Assembly (NCBI GenBank): GCA_015501585.1 | Contig: JADNRY010000109.1 | Coordinates: forward strand, 124,001-188,000 | DNA length: 64,000 bases | From: Rhodocollybia butyracea | Taxonomy: Eukaryota > Basidiomycota > Agaricomycetes > Agaricales > Omphalotaceae | Direction of reading: 5' to 3' | In this document: positions 43,874-55,073 of the stretch, piece by piece | Layout of the letters: every line of letters begins with the position of its first letter | Numbering within the stretch: the first letter of the stretch is position 1 | The notes under the pieces: model-generated | The model's database searches: none | Seen by the model: the letters and a program-made list of their open reading frames with translations, nothing else | Told to the model about the DNA's origin: nothing | Program-made: the position numbers and the translations under genes

Positions 43874-45164
43874 TGAAAAAAAGGGGTAAACAAATGTTGG
43901 TACAGAAAAGCAGTGAAAAAAGAACGAAAAAGAAACGCACTGGCTATAGATATTCTGTCACAGAAGAGTCTTCAGGAGAGCGATATGAGAGAGCAGAGTC
44001 AAGACATATTGCTTCCGCTTCCCGGGCCGACGTGAAAAATCAAATCTCGAAGCGTGTTGAGAAAACGGATGCTGGGAAAGGATGCGGGGACGATGCGGGA
44101 TTGGATTTTCCAAGCGCCGAGGCAAGATTTCAGAATATACTGGGAAGGTGCGTCACCTAACCTTTCCTCCCTCTTTCCAATGGTTAGATATCGTAGATCC
44201 TCATCCAACGCGCTCTGATAATCGGGAACGATAGCTCTTCCGACGACATAACTTCCCACCTCACACCACTGGCCTCAGTCGCTGTATATTGCAGCATCCG
44301 TCGTCTGAATAAGCTTTTATGCATTTCGTCAGTCTTCCTAATCCGCGAATTCATTCGTGACGACAACGGGAGCTAAAAGACGGTACAAAATCGAGGATAT
44401 CGATATCGTTTTTTGTTGGTCCGGAATACATACCGATTCCCAGTTTCATTCATCGCGACACAACACCTTCCAGCTCCGATATCCTATGACGCAAGCTCGA
44501 AGCCCCCAACCGCGTTGTATCTGCCCCCTGCATAAACACATGCTATACGCGTATAACCCTACCTTTGTTCAGTCATGTCCCTTCACTATCGCAGACGTCC
44601 AGTACCTGGCTTACCCTCGCATGGTCTAATCGAGTCCAATTCCCTCCTTCTCCCGAGACATGGCTGCAGTTTGAAAAAGAGTGTATACAGAGCATTGAAT
44701 GACGGGTCGTGAGGCCTTGAGGTTTTGTCTTTGTACACCACGCTGGAGACTAGTGAGGAAGATTATCCTGCTGGTTTAAAAGAAGCGATAGTCGCCGCTA
44801 AGCTGGAATGGCGGTCTTTGTTGTGACGGAAGAAGCAGAAGATGAGTTGGAGAGGTAGAAGGGTGCCGGTGAATGGTGATAGTCGTTCATAATTGACTCG
44901 TGTATCAGGCCGATGTTATTGGGGTCAAGAAATGTATATGCTTGTCTAATGATTCAACACACAATTAGGTACTTGGTAGAAAAGGTATTTTGTGCCACGC
45001 CAGTACAGTTGAGTTTCTGTCGCTGAATAGTATCTGGAATTTGCCCATGAGTTGAACACAATAACGGCCGGAAACGTAAGATAAATGGATAATAAATGGA
45101 TATCGGGCTCTAGAGCTCTAGAGTTATAGCAGACCAGCGAGGAAGGACAAGAGAGTCATGAAGG

Positions 45165-45400
45165 AACAAGTCGTTGGTCCGTGCGTGGGTTTTGACTCAA
45201 TTACATGTGGTCAAAGTGGTCAAAGCAGGGTTTCTGTTCTCGACGCTCGCATGATGTATCTCAAAATCACAACGCTTCAAAGGCTTCTTCAAGATCAGAC
45301 TCCTCAGAATCTATTACGCTTGGCTTTAGCACGTTGGCGACACATTGCCCATACTGATAACGGTCGCGATACATTGAAAACAACTGTCATCCAAAGACAA
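45165..45400. repeat. diverged repeat shared with 51180-51330
   Basis: GGTCCGTGCGTGG, GGTCAAAGCAG, TCTGTTCTCGACG and TTGGCGACA appear in the same order at 51180-51330, on the far side of the second plus-strand secreted gene. The two plus-strand genes therefore probably arose by duplication of a block larger than the gene. Confidence 0.5.
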
Positions 45401-45831
45401 GAAGGAAGAGCATCGATGAAAATGAGTAAGCGTCAAGAAACAAAGATAAATGCGTCGTGCTTGAGCTTGCTGCATCTGTTACTGTACTCTAAAATTGTGG
45501 CTCACGTCTCTTTGGGGTTCAAGTGTTATGGATGACTTTGAACATGGCCCCTCCGCATACCTAGGTAAGTAGAGGTTGCTTTGATATACGTTGATTCCAC
45601 CAGTCTTACTGGACACTCCTACCTTCAACCTCTGTCAGCCCTCTTTTTGTACCCTGAAATGCTAGTGAACGTCTCGAGCCCTGGCCAATATTCGTTTGTT
45701 TTTTTCTGTCTCTGTACCGTTCTCATGCTCTACTTCCTAAATTATATAGGGTACGGCGTACGTCTTTTTCCTTGATGAGTTTTCATCCTGACACGCTTCT
45801 CCCTTTGAATCCGGATACAGTTCATACAGTA

Positions 45832-45863
45832 ACAGGCTCTGACAGGCTCTGACAGGCTCTGAC
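45832..45863. repeat. 10-bp tandem repeat, three units
   Basis: Three exact ACAGGCTCTG units in a row, upstream of the secreted gene at 46155. Confidence 0.8.
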
Positions 45864-45964
45864 TCGGATACGATAGGCAGTGGTTGTGAGAGCAGAGTAT
45901 CGCTTGGCTGTGCCAACAGGACAGGCTTCAAGAAAAGCCTCTAAAGCCTTCTAAAGCTTGGTGT

Positions 45965-46154
45965 TTGTTGTTTCATAAATTGGATATGTAAATCTTTCTG
46001 TGACAACTCATCATATATTCAGATATTCAGATATAAATCAAACGAAGGAGAAAACCTTCCCCAGCTGCTGGTTCAGCTCACTCCTCTCGCGCCGCTCCGC
46101 CGTTAGCACTTCCCAACGCTCCTCTCACACAACAGCATCCGATTATCTCCCTCG
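45965..46154 (+). promoter_or_regulatory. core promoter and 5' UTR of the plus-strand secreted gene (copy 7)
   Basis: GATATAAATCAAACGAAGGAG (TATAAAT at 46032-46038) is followed by the family leader TTCCCCAGCTGCTGGTTCAG, CTCACTCCTCTCGCGCCGC and CTCCCTCG just before the ATG at 46155. Upstream, GTTTCATAAATTGG matches the conserved block of the minus-strand copies, so the promoter was duplicated with the gene. Confidence 0.7.
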
Positions 46155-47032
46155 ATGCTCATAACACATCATTGGTTGGGTTTCATCCTCCTCGCGGTCC
46201 TCGTTTCCCCAGCATGTGCTGCGCCCATGCAGGTAAGAGATACGTGATACATCTAGTATCCTGGTTAATAACTTTCCCAAAACTAGAGCACTACTGCTGA
46301 GCATTCAGCGACCGTGGTAAGTCATACATGATGCGTCTATTCTGGTTACTAACGTTCCGGGGACTAGGGACATTCCAGTCATAGTACGACGACGGTGGTA
46401 AGATATAATGACAGTTCTATCCTCGTTACTAACTTTCCGAAAACTAGGGACAATCCATTACCGTCGAGTATAAAGTGACTGTGTTGGGTGAAGATGGTAA
46501 CGCTTTAGAAAAGGTCCCGAGACTCACGGGCTTGCGCGTTGAGAAAATCATCAGAGACATAGGGAAGAAACTAGGAGATGACCCGGAACATAGCGAAATA
46601 CACCCTCAGAGCTTGCGGGATGACACGCTAGTATTCAACGACTGGGGAATGATCTATTTCCAGCTGGAGGGAGCCAAATTCTGTGTCGGGATATGTTATG
46701 GATATACCGTGAAAGCAAGCAAAAGATACCCCCAGCTGGTTGGTGGAGTTGTCACCCAGGTTACCCAGGGCCGATGTGTCATAGTCCATAAACCCTTGCC
46801 AAAAGACAGGGGTAGTATTAACATCGCAAACTTCGTGGCAATCCAGCAAAGGTGGCAAAATGAATTTCTGGAATTTCTGAAGACACTTGTGTTGTTAGGA
46901 CGTTGGGCTTCCTGCCAGGTTGTCAAAGAGGGTACGCAGGATGCGAGGGACGCCTACGCCGCATTAGCTGCAGCTGAGAGATTAGCCGCAGCCGAGTCTA
47001 TGGCGATTCTCAGGTTCGGACTTCTATCGTGA
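46155..47032 (+). CDS. secreted one-domain family protein (copy 7) with two 30-nt exons
   Basis: Exons 46155-46232, 46287-46316, 46368-46397 and 46448-47032, all phase 0; 240 aa. Exon 1 is the signal peptide (MLITHHWLGFILLAVLV, ending ACAAPMQ). Exons 2 and 3 are 30 nt each and encode STTAEHSATV and GHSSHSTTTV; with their introns (50-54 nt) they look like a tandemly duplicated exon-intron unit. The last exon begins GQSITVEYKVTVLGEDG and holds the family domain with GAKFCVGICYGYTVKA and an Ala-rich helical tail. Open throughout. The minus-strand copies lack the small exons. Function unknown; secretion inferred. Confidence 0.85.
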
Positions 47033-47444
47033 TGAAAAAGTTTCCTTATAGTCCATTCAACCTATGTCTACTTGTAATTCAAGTACATAAATCATTTCTC
47101 CTACTTGACCATGGAAAGTTGACGCTTATATTCGAGACTCCGAGTCCCAAAAATCTTCCCTTTCTCCTCATATGTACCTCCTGGTCTGTTTATTTAACCG
47201 CGTCGGTTTTCCTTTCCTTTTCCGATAACTATCAAAGATGCCATCATTTTACAGGGATATTAGCTGATATTAGCGCTCCTCCGGATGGTTCGCTGTCCGG
47301 CTCAGGTCCGGCTGGAGGGGGAGAGGGTTGCTCGCTCCGACATACAGTCCCTTCGATGCAGAACAAAGGAGTGTGGAGGAACCAAGTGTAGAGGAACCAC
47401 CGGGATTGTCAGCCACAACCTGCCACAACACGGAAACCACTGCC
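47033..47444 (+). other. 3' flank of copy 7
   Basis: It starts with TGAAAAAGTTTCC and contains GACCATGGAAAGTTGACGCTTA, homologous to the 3' UTR of copy 1 at 1826-2022 (minus strand). Otherwise no gene. Confidence 0.5.
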
Positions 47445-47450
47445 ATCAAA
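47445..47450. repeat. foldback element target-site duplication, left
   Basis: ATCAAA, repeated exactly at 49796-49801. Confidence 0.7.
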
Positions 47451-49795
47451 GCACCTCATATGCCCGGTAAAGCTAGATAATAGCCTTTGACATGGGGGGG
47501 GTGATGGTGTAGGCAGTTGTCATGTTGAACCACTATTGTACGGTAGCGGAATAAAAGCGCAATATTTCATGTGGACTTTGACAGAGGGATCACTCGGGTA
47601 CCCGGAAAGGTAGTACTGAGATTGCGCGTATGCCGCCCCTGACTTTGCGCCGCCTCCAAGCCGCCTCCTGAACGAACCATCTCCCGCCCTACTCCCTCCC
47701 TTGCTTTCTGGTAAAATAAAGCTCACGTTATAAACTTACAACTATATGGCAGCCCCAGTATGTACATAAGGGCATGCACAATTGACACCGTCGTATAGAT
47801 AAGTTGTTTAAGTACAATGTTCTCTAAATTATTGTACGAAGAAACTCTTTCGGAATCGTTCGAGAACTCCGGGAACGCCTCTGAGGTGCAAGGACATGTT
47901 TCAGACTTGAGAGTCAATGAATTTGAGCTTCCTAGAGGGTGCTATGGTGCAAGCAACTCACCATATAGAGGTCACAAGTATTAGGTACCCAATGCGTTAA
48001 GGTACTACCATATACCTACCTCTTACTGGAGTCTTCCTCATTCTACTACTACACTATACCTTATCATCTCCGAATCTTCAGTAGTTGCAGTTGATAAATT
48101 ATACGTTGCTCGTATATTGTAAGTATCTGATAGTTTTCAATGTACAGCAGTCAAGGAAGCTCTCCATGTAAGTTAAAGACCATATATTGCTTTGTAGCTG
48201 TGCCAAACGACGAGGAGAGGTGAAGCTGGGAGCGTGTGAATGTACCGGAAAAGTTTACAGGTGCTTCCGCTTGTTGTCCCAAACGGTGAACAGAGGAATG
48301 GTATAATTTCCGAGTGGGTGCGGACCTCCCGGAAGCTCATGGGGAGGTACAGTCGTCCCTCTTCATGCCACAATTACGGCCAATATACTGACAGTAGCTT
48401 AAAATATTCTTTCCTTGTGAAAAAGATGCAGTAAAACTCGTGCTCACTATCTAAAACAGTGAGCTCAAGAAGGAACGACTTCATCTATAAGCTTGATATG
48501 CTGGCAGTAGAGTCGCGTACAGGATATCAACATAATAAGGCAAAATCAGAATTATTGAAAATGTTCAGCAGTCTTAAGCGGGTAACAAGTCTTTAAGGAT
48601 GCAGGTAAGTACAACGACTTGCATGAATGTAAGTAACCTAGTATTAAGATCGTCAGACTGTTTCAATATAGCCAGATTTAATGTATAGTAGAGGACTTCT
48701 ATAGATGGCCCCATTTCTCAAACACGAAGGCCATAGTACTAGCATTGCTCTCTTGAGCTCACTGTTTTGCATAGTGAGCACGAGTTTTTACTGTATCTCT
48801 TTCACAAGGGAAGAATATCCCAAGCTGTTCCTGCTATATTTGCATAAAATTTTGGCCTCAAGGGGGATGAATGCGCCTCTTCATGAGATTCCATGAGGTC
48901 CGCACCTAATCGGAAACTATCTCACTCCTCTGTTCACCGTTTGGGACAACGAGCGGAAGCACCGGCAAACCTTTCCGGTACATTCACACGCTCCCATCCT
49001 CACCTCTCCTCATCGTTCGGCACAGCTACAAAGCAATAGTTGGCCATATAAACTACATAGAGAGCCTCTTTGACTGCTCTACATCTAAAACTACCAAATG
49101 CTTACAATATATGAGCAATGTATGAGTAATGTGTGATTTCTTAACTGCAACTACTACCGAAGATAAGATGGTAAGGTAGAATAAGGAAGACTCCATTAAG
49201 AGTACCTTAAGGCATTGAACATTGGATAATTTTATATGGCGAGTTGCGTGTACTATAGCACTCTTTATGAAGCTCAAATTCATTAATCGTATGCTGGTGC
49301 TTCCGTGTCACTTTCTCTCATTTCCTGACGTTCTTGTGCCTCATAGGTATTTTCGGAGCCAACAGCCTCTCAAACGGTTTTGAGAGAGTCTGTTTGTACA
49401 TTAATCTAGGTATATTTGGACAACATTGTGCAACTTATCTAAACAGTGGTCACTTATACACTATGTACAGGCCTGTCATACTGGGGCTGTACAGTTGTAA
49501 GGTTATGACAGCGTGAGCTTTATATTAGGATACCAGAAAGCAAGGGAGGGAGTAGGACAGGAGATGGTTCGTTCAGGAGGCGGCTTGGAGGCGGCGCAAA
49601 GTCAGGGGCGGCATACGCGCAATCTTGGTACTACCTTTCCGGGTACCCGAGTGATCCCTCATGTCAAAAGTCCACATGAAATATTGCGCTTTTATTCCGC
49701 TACCGTACAATAGTGGTTCAACATGACAACTGCCTACACCATCACCCCCCCCATGTCAAAGGCTATTATCTAGCTTTACCGGGCATATGAGGTGC
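47451..49795. mobile_element. 2345-bp foldback (long inverted repeat) element
   Basis: The ends are inverted: GCACCTCATATGCCCGGTAA at 47451 and its complement ending at 49795. The inverted similarity continues inward in several blocks: 47480-47760 with 49490-49770, 47760-47930 with 49330-49480, 48170-48340 with 48895-49060, and 48421-48470 with 48750-48800. Each arm is thus about 1 kb around a spacer of about 280 bp. Outer blocks are nearly identical, inner ones diverged. Flanking ATCAAA duplications indicate transposition. No transposase ORF is visible, so it is non-autonomous. It separates the two plus-strand secreted genes. Confidence 0.85.
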
Positions 49796-49801
49796 ATCAA
49801 A
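49796..49801. repeat. foldback element target-site duplication, right
   Basis: ATCAAA, matching 47445-47450. Confidence 0.7.
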
Positions 49802-49844
49802 GTCTCCGTATCAGAGATTGATGCTCTCCAAGGTCAGGGAGTTG

Positions 49845-50013
49845 GTGTTTCGTAAATTGGCAATATCATACTGATTGCTTTGAAGATATAAATGAAACGA
49901 AATAGCAAATTCTTCCCCAGCTGCTGGTTCAGCTCACTCGTCTCGCGCCGCTTTGTCGCTAGCATCTCTTCCCAACGCTCCTCTCATACAACAGCACCTT
50001 ATCATCTCCCTCG
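49845..50013 (+). promoter_or_regulatory. core promoter and 5' UTR of the second plus-strand secreted gene (copy 8)
   Basis: GTTTCGTAAATTGGCAATATC, then GATATAAATGAAACGAAATAG (TATAAAT at 49887-49893), then the leader CTTCCCCAGCTGCTGGTTCAG and CGCTTTGTCGCTAGCATCTC. The order is the same as before all family members. The 5' end of the leader is about 110 bp before the ATG at 50014. Confidence 0.7.
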
Positions 50014-50968
50014 ATGCTCCTAACACAAACGCACCACTGGCTGGGTTTTGTCCTCCTCGCGGTGCTCATTTTCCCAGCGTGTGCTGCGCCAATGCAGGTA
50101 AGTACAGGACACATCTATCCAACTGGTTACTAACTTTCCCAAAACTAGAGTACTGTAGAGCATTCAGCGACCGTGGTAAGAGATACATGATGCATCTATT
50201 CTGGTTACTGACTTTCCCAATTCCCAAAACTAGGGACAATCCATTACTGCCGAGCATTCAGCGACCGGGTTAAGACATGCTGTCTATAAGGTGACAGCGG
50301 TCGACGAAAAGGGCAACGATGTATTAAAGGTCTCAAAAGGAGCGCTCGTCCGCATTGAGGGTTTAATTTATGCCTTGGGGGAGCAATTGGGAGATGATGA
50401 AAGTAGGGAAGGGAAGGTAATAATACACCACAGCGTGGAGGATGCCGAGCTACCAGAACTCGACAAGTACAAACTGTCTCTTTTCAAGCTGAGCGGGGGC
50501 AAATTCTGTGATGGTGATCACGCTGCCGCACCATGCTATGGATTTGTCGTCACCCTCTCGAAAGGAAGTCAAGCGACGACTGGTGCAATTATTACCCAGA
50601 AATCCCCGGAAACCCACCGTCGATATGCCGAAGTCGTTAAACCCTTGACTGATACCCAGAGCTCCGGGAAGATTAACGGCCCGAAATGCTGGGACAACTG
50701 GCTTCGCGAGTTCTTGACGGAGCTTAAGCCGATAATGGAATGGGTGAAGGCAATGGCTCTATACAAGGACCCTGGGCCTTCCAAGATTGTAGAAGAGGCT
50801 GCAAAGTTTAACGCTGAAAAGGCTGTGAATAAAGCTTTATATGCAGAGGTTGCCAAAAAGGCTGCGGCCAAGGCTCAAACGCGTCTCCCATACATCACAA
50901 ACCCGCCAGTACACTCGTTAAATTCAAAGTTTCGTCACAACAAGCCGCCCCTTCATGCGATTCCATAA
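50014..50968 (+). CDS. secreted one-domain family protein (copy 8)
   Basis: Exons 50014-50097, 50149-50175 (27 nt) and 50234-50968; 281 aa. Exon 1 is the signal peptide (MLLTQTHHWLGFVLLAVLIF, ending ACAAPMQ); exon 2 encodes STVEHSATV. Exon 3 starts GQSITAEHSATGLRHAVYKV. Its first part repeats the small-exon motif EHSAT, and the following GGTTAAGACATG looks like a former GGTAAG donor spoiled by one inserted T, so a lost intron position is now read as coding. The family domain carries GGKFCDGDHAAAPCYGFVVT, with a longer loop between the two cysteines than elsewhere, and an Ala/Lys-rich tail. Open throughout. Function unknown. Confidence 0.83.
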
Positions 50969-51435
50969 ATCATTCTCCAGTCAAAGTACACATTTACACT
51001 TAGGTTTTACCAAAATTGAATCTTCCGAGTCTCCTGATCCCTACTTCCTTGTTTGGTTTTTCTTCTGATTTGACCACCCGTGACAGAACATCAAAGCACA
51101 GTGTGAGGATATATATACTGATAGCTGCTGTAACCACATAGAAGAGGGCTTCCATACTGCCAAGAGAGGCAGGACATAAGGGCAATGGTCCGTGCGTGGA
51201 AACGCGTCTGGTCAAAGCAGAAACTTCCTATTCTCGAACGGACACCTTGCGAGCAACTGCTTCATTGGCGACAGATCAGCATAGGGGATTGAACGTGTAC
51301 AAAGACCAGGCGAGTGCAAATACTACCGAAAAATGCGTCGTACTAAAACATGAAACTTCTTCGCCAAGTTCATAGCTTCCAAATACCAAATACCACGCGA
51401 ACCGTTCATCAAAACTGCGTCCAAAATCTAAACCC
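50969..51435. other. 3' flank of copy 8
   Basis: 3' UTR-like sequence, then at 51180-51330 the repeat shared with 45165-45400. No gene recognised. Confidence 0.4.
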
Positions 51436-51502
51436 ATGTTTGGGTATTCATCGAAGCCACCCACAGCCAGGAGAAATATAAAAGGACAAGGAATTTCGTT
51501 CA

Positions 51503-51960
51503 ATGCACTACCCCCGCACTTTTATCATCGAGCTACCTTTGCAATCATTCACATTGACAGCTCTTGTACAACTCCATCTAACTCTCCTTTTGCCCAAGTA
51601 CGTTTCCTCCTTTTTGTTCTTTTGCTTTCCTGTACCAACCACTGTTTTCCCCTTTCTCAGTGGATCTTTCCAAGCTTCCTGCACCCTTCGCAGCCTCCGG
51701 TCTCTTCGAATGATGTTATCTTCTCTTCGTCTGATGGAGGAACGTTCGACGGCCCAAGATCTTCTCTTGCCAAATTCCCGCGCTCATTTCCTCGTAGACA
51801 CAAAGCTACTACAACATCCTCCTATCTCACCCACGCCTCATTGCTCCCACTCATCCAAGCCCCGTCGAGCCTCCAAAAGAAGTGCCCTTACAACAATATA
51901 TATGCTAGGCCCCTCCGACCCCCCTGCCTTCACATTTACGTTGTGAAAACATTAGATTGA
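51503..51960 (+). pseudogene. possible decayed BTB/POZ-domain fragment
   Basis: After an intron-like stretch (GTACGTTTCC to TTTCTCAG), one frame reads VDLSKLPAPFAASGLFE then stops, and the next reads SSNDVIFSSSDGGTFDGP and LAKFPRSFP. Joined, they resemble the start of the BTB domains common in Agaricomycete proteins (DVIFxSSDGxxF). The expected rest of the domain is missing and frames disagree, so a relic is more likely than a working gene. The family call is tentative. Confidence 0.3.
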
Positions 51961-52908
51961 CCTGTTCCGCAGATGCCCTCTTCAATTCACCAATACTTGA
52001 CGCTGCTGGCGAGCCATGTTTGATTGATTATCTTCGAGAGATGCGTGAAGGTTGATACCACTTTCACCTGTACCTATTTTGCTGGCTGGTTCAGGTTGCC
52101 GATGGAGTGGCAAATTGATTCCAACTGATAAGGAACCGGGTGTGTTTTCTGCCACAGGGTACTCGAGATTGTGCGTCGCTGATGCGTATGGTTGTCATGC
52201 GCCTGGTGGGAATCTGGTTACTTGACTTCGCAATCACGTTCGTTTTGTTACTTTTCTTCCTATTGCCTCTACACACTGATGTCCTTTTATCACTGTCTAG
52301 CTTTTCAGAGACTTTAAGGGTAGTCGTGCAGGTCTTTGGCTTCGTTGTGGCTGATGCGATAGTTCCATCGAGGTGATCTGCAATATGGGCGGATGGGTGT
52401 TGGGCTCGCTATCTCTAAGCTTTGTAGTTATCAGCGATTGAACAGTATTATACTAGAATTGACTCACCCACGATCGGTTCCTGCAACCTATAGTAGTTCG
52501 GAGAAATGAGAACAGACTTCATATGGGCGAGGCCACTGGTTTCGGACCGGCCAGGTAGCCTTAAAAACTCAAGACAGGCAATTTGACGCACAAAATGTTA
52601 AGTTGATGATATCTTATCTACTTATGTTATCTATACGTTCGTGGACTTTTACCTCATGGGCACATGACATTTGCAATCCAGCTCGCAAATGTCACCTGAC
52701 CACTAATTCAGATGTACGTTACCTTATGTATCCTTAGCGCCGCTGGTGCGGCAATCCCCGACTCATGTCAGAACTCGGTAATGGGCATAGTTATGGAAAC
52801 AATAGGTAAATTTTGTAGGCTATAGTAAAACAATTTGTATATCGGTTAATTATTTATGTTCAGAGTGTAAAGTAAGGAAGGAAGCATAGTGAAAGAAAAT
52901 TGGACCGA
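51961..52908. other. intergenic, nothing recognised
   Basis: Short frames only (for example 52140-52376, hydrophobic). No domain, repeat or RNA gene seen. Confidence 0.4.
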
Positions 52909-55073
52909 TTAGTCAACATTCATATCATTGATCATTTTACTTTTCCCCTTGATGTCTACGTTGGGTCTGGAGGACCGACGCGTTACCCTTTTTAGTTCGT
53001 CGGAATTTCCGCGAGGATTAGCGTGTGTCGGACGTTTCTTTTTGGGGGCGTGAGCTGCTGTGGGCTCCACGGAGGCGCGTTTCAACGGAGAGGATTTTAA
53101 ATTGGAAGGACCAGCTATTGCAGCCGCATGCGTGACATCGTCGGTGACAGTAGAGGCATTCGTGTTCGTCTTCAAATCTGTCGTTGTCGAAGGAGGTTTA
53201 GAGTGAGGAAGTTTGACGTTGAGTTTCGGAACCGTGGTAGTCTTGGAGTATAGAACAGCGAGATGATTAAGTCGGTCGTTATTTCGAGCCGCAGCATCCG
53301 CAGAATTCCGAGTGATTTGTTTCAGACGTTCCTCCTCATTTTCTTGAATAATAAGATGTTCCGCTTGGGTTCGTTCGAGTTGAACTGTCCTTTCTCTTGC
53401 TGCGTCACGAATCGCTTGAGCATGAGACTGATAAAGGGAGGTGACGTCTTCTCTTGTGGTAGGGAGTACGTGAATTTCTTTTGCGATGTTCACGCAGTGA
53501 AGACTGGGGTTGGGGAGCGGCTGGCCATTCATCTTATCGTAGGTGATGTCCCATCTAAGTCACAATGATAAGTATCCGAAATAATTCTCAAAATGATGTT
53601 GCACAGATGACTTGTTATCGAAACCGCCACCTCGGAGTTAGGGATCAGTGTTTTTTCCCAGTCAAGAGGATGGATTTGTGTCCCATCTTTACCATAGACA
53701 GCAGCACGTGCGATGTGAATTGCACTCAAGTCTGTGTTTTCGCCTAACGCAAAGATCACGCTGTCAGGATCGGGCCAGCTGCCTATGGTGGTGCGAGAGG
53801 AATCTGAGGATGAAAAAGTGAGCATGGAAGGATAAATAATCATTGAAGACTTACCTTTGCCTGATTGAGCTTTCGTAAAAACTTCCAAATTTTTTCTTCG
53901 TTGTTCCTTTTGCACTTCCTCAAATGGTCGAAGAGTACGAGCTGGGTCAGAATTACATCGTAGGTAATTAGGAGAGAGAGTATGAACGCACATCCGGATC
54001 CACCATCTGAAAGTCTTGTCCGTGTCGTTGTTCCTCTTTTTGGAACATTAAGGAAGATCGGTTCAGTTACGAGTGGGATAGCATAACCGGAGGGCGTGTT
54101 CTTGACAAAAGGATTTCCAGAGACACTTTCGACGCCGAATATCTCATCTGAAAGGATTGTCATTGGAAGAATTGCGGAAGGCTGAGATGCATACCATCGC
54201 GTTCTCTTCGAGTGTCCAAATAATCCTTGTGAACACCGACCTTGTACCCATTATAGTCATTGAAGAGTTTGTTTGCTTTGTCAATAGTAGATTGAGCGTC
54301 AGGATAACCGGTGTGGTCATCTTGAAGTGGTTGAATCAACAATTTAGCTTTTGCGCTCCGAAGAGTGTCCAGTGAAACCTTTGATGAGGTTAGTAAGAAA
54401 GGGTTGTGACGAAAATGATAGATACCTCAGATTTGCGAAACAATTTCATGTCGAGATATCCTCCAAGGAGATTAGGACCATATGATGAGCCATCACTGAA
54501 AGCGATACGTCCAATGATGTTATGAATTGCGACTTGGTGATGTCCATCAACAAGATGTAAAGCTTGGTTGCCAGTGTTGGGCAAGCGGCGTAGAGTATGC
54601 GTAAGCTTGATGTCCGGACCTGGAATTTCCGTGGAAGGTTGAGCTAGATAATGAAGTCTTGCAGCGCCGATTGAACTCAAAGAATCAATTATTTCGTTCA
54701 CCATTGCTTCGGTCGTGTCTAGAAGGGCTGACGTAGTATCGGAACCTGCGTCAGATTCTGTGTCACTGCGATTGTTTACAGGTGATGTAGATTTTTCGTG
54801 GGCAGAGGATTCATTCTGGGGTTTCGGTTCGCCTGCAGTTTTCGGTTCGTCTGCAGTTTTTGGTTCGTCTGCAGTTTTCGATTCGTCATCAGTTTTCGAT
54901 TCGTCATCGAGTTCCTGTTCTGCGTCGGAGACCGTAGGTGTGTTAAAGTCTTCAATGATAGGAGGGGTGAGTTCGCCAGGAAACAGTGCTATAGATAGGC
55001 AATGTTAGGTTTGTGGTAATAGATAATAGTTATATTTACCGTCACTGTCGATGTCCATTGAAGTTACCGACAT
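52909..55073 (-). CDS. uncharacterised 622-aa protein, likely nuclear
   Basis: Seven exons: 55073-55040, 54988-54426, 54378-54195, 54147-53992, 53941-53855, 53803-53605, 53554-52909. They sum to 1869 nt with no internal stop, and all introns have GT-AG ends. The N-terminus has an acidic low-complexity repeat of (D/A)(D/E)(E)(S/P)KT units (near residues 30-60). The middle has a folded-looking region (LVDGHHQVAIHNIIGRIAFS, then GGYLDMKLFRKSE). The C-terminus is rich in Lys/Arg with likely nuclear localisation signals (APKKKRP, RRSSRPNVDIKGKSK). No signal peptide or catalytic motif recognised. The consistent splice solution makes the model reliable; the function is unknown. Confidence 0.75.

Larger units (their letters stand above)
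43874..46020. other. intergenic, no gene supported
   Basis: Short frames occur on both strands without domains. Bases 45165-45400 have a diverged counterpart at 51180-51330 beyond the second plus-strand secreted gene. A 10-bp tandem repeat (ACAGGCTCTG, three units) lies at 45832-45863. Confidence 0.4.

Noticed and set aside
49953..50273. A 106-codon frame overlapping the start of copy 8
   Set aside because: It starts without ATG in the conserved leader and runs through introns in the wrong frame; a shadow of the real gene.
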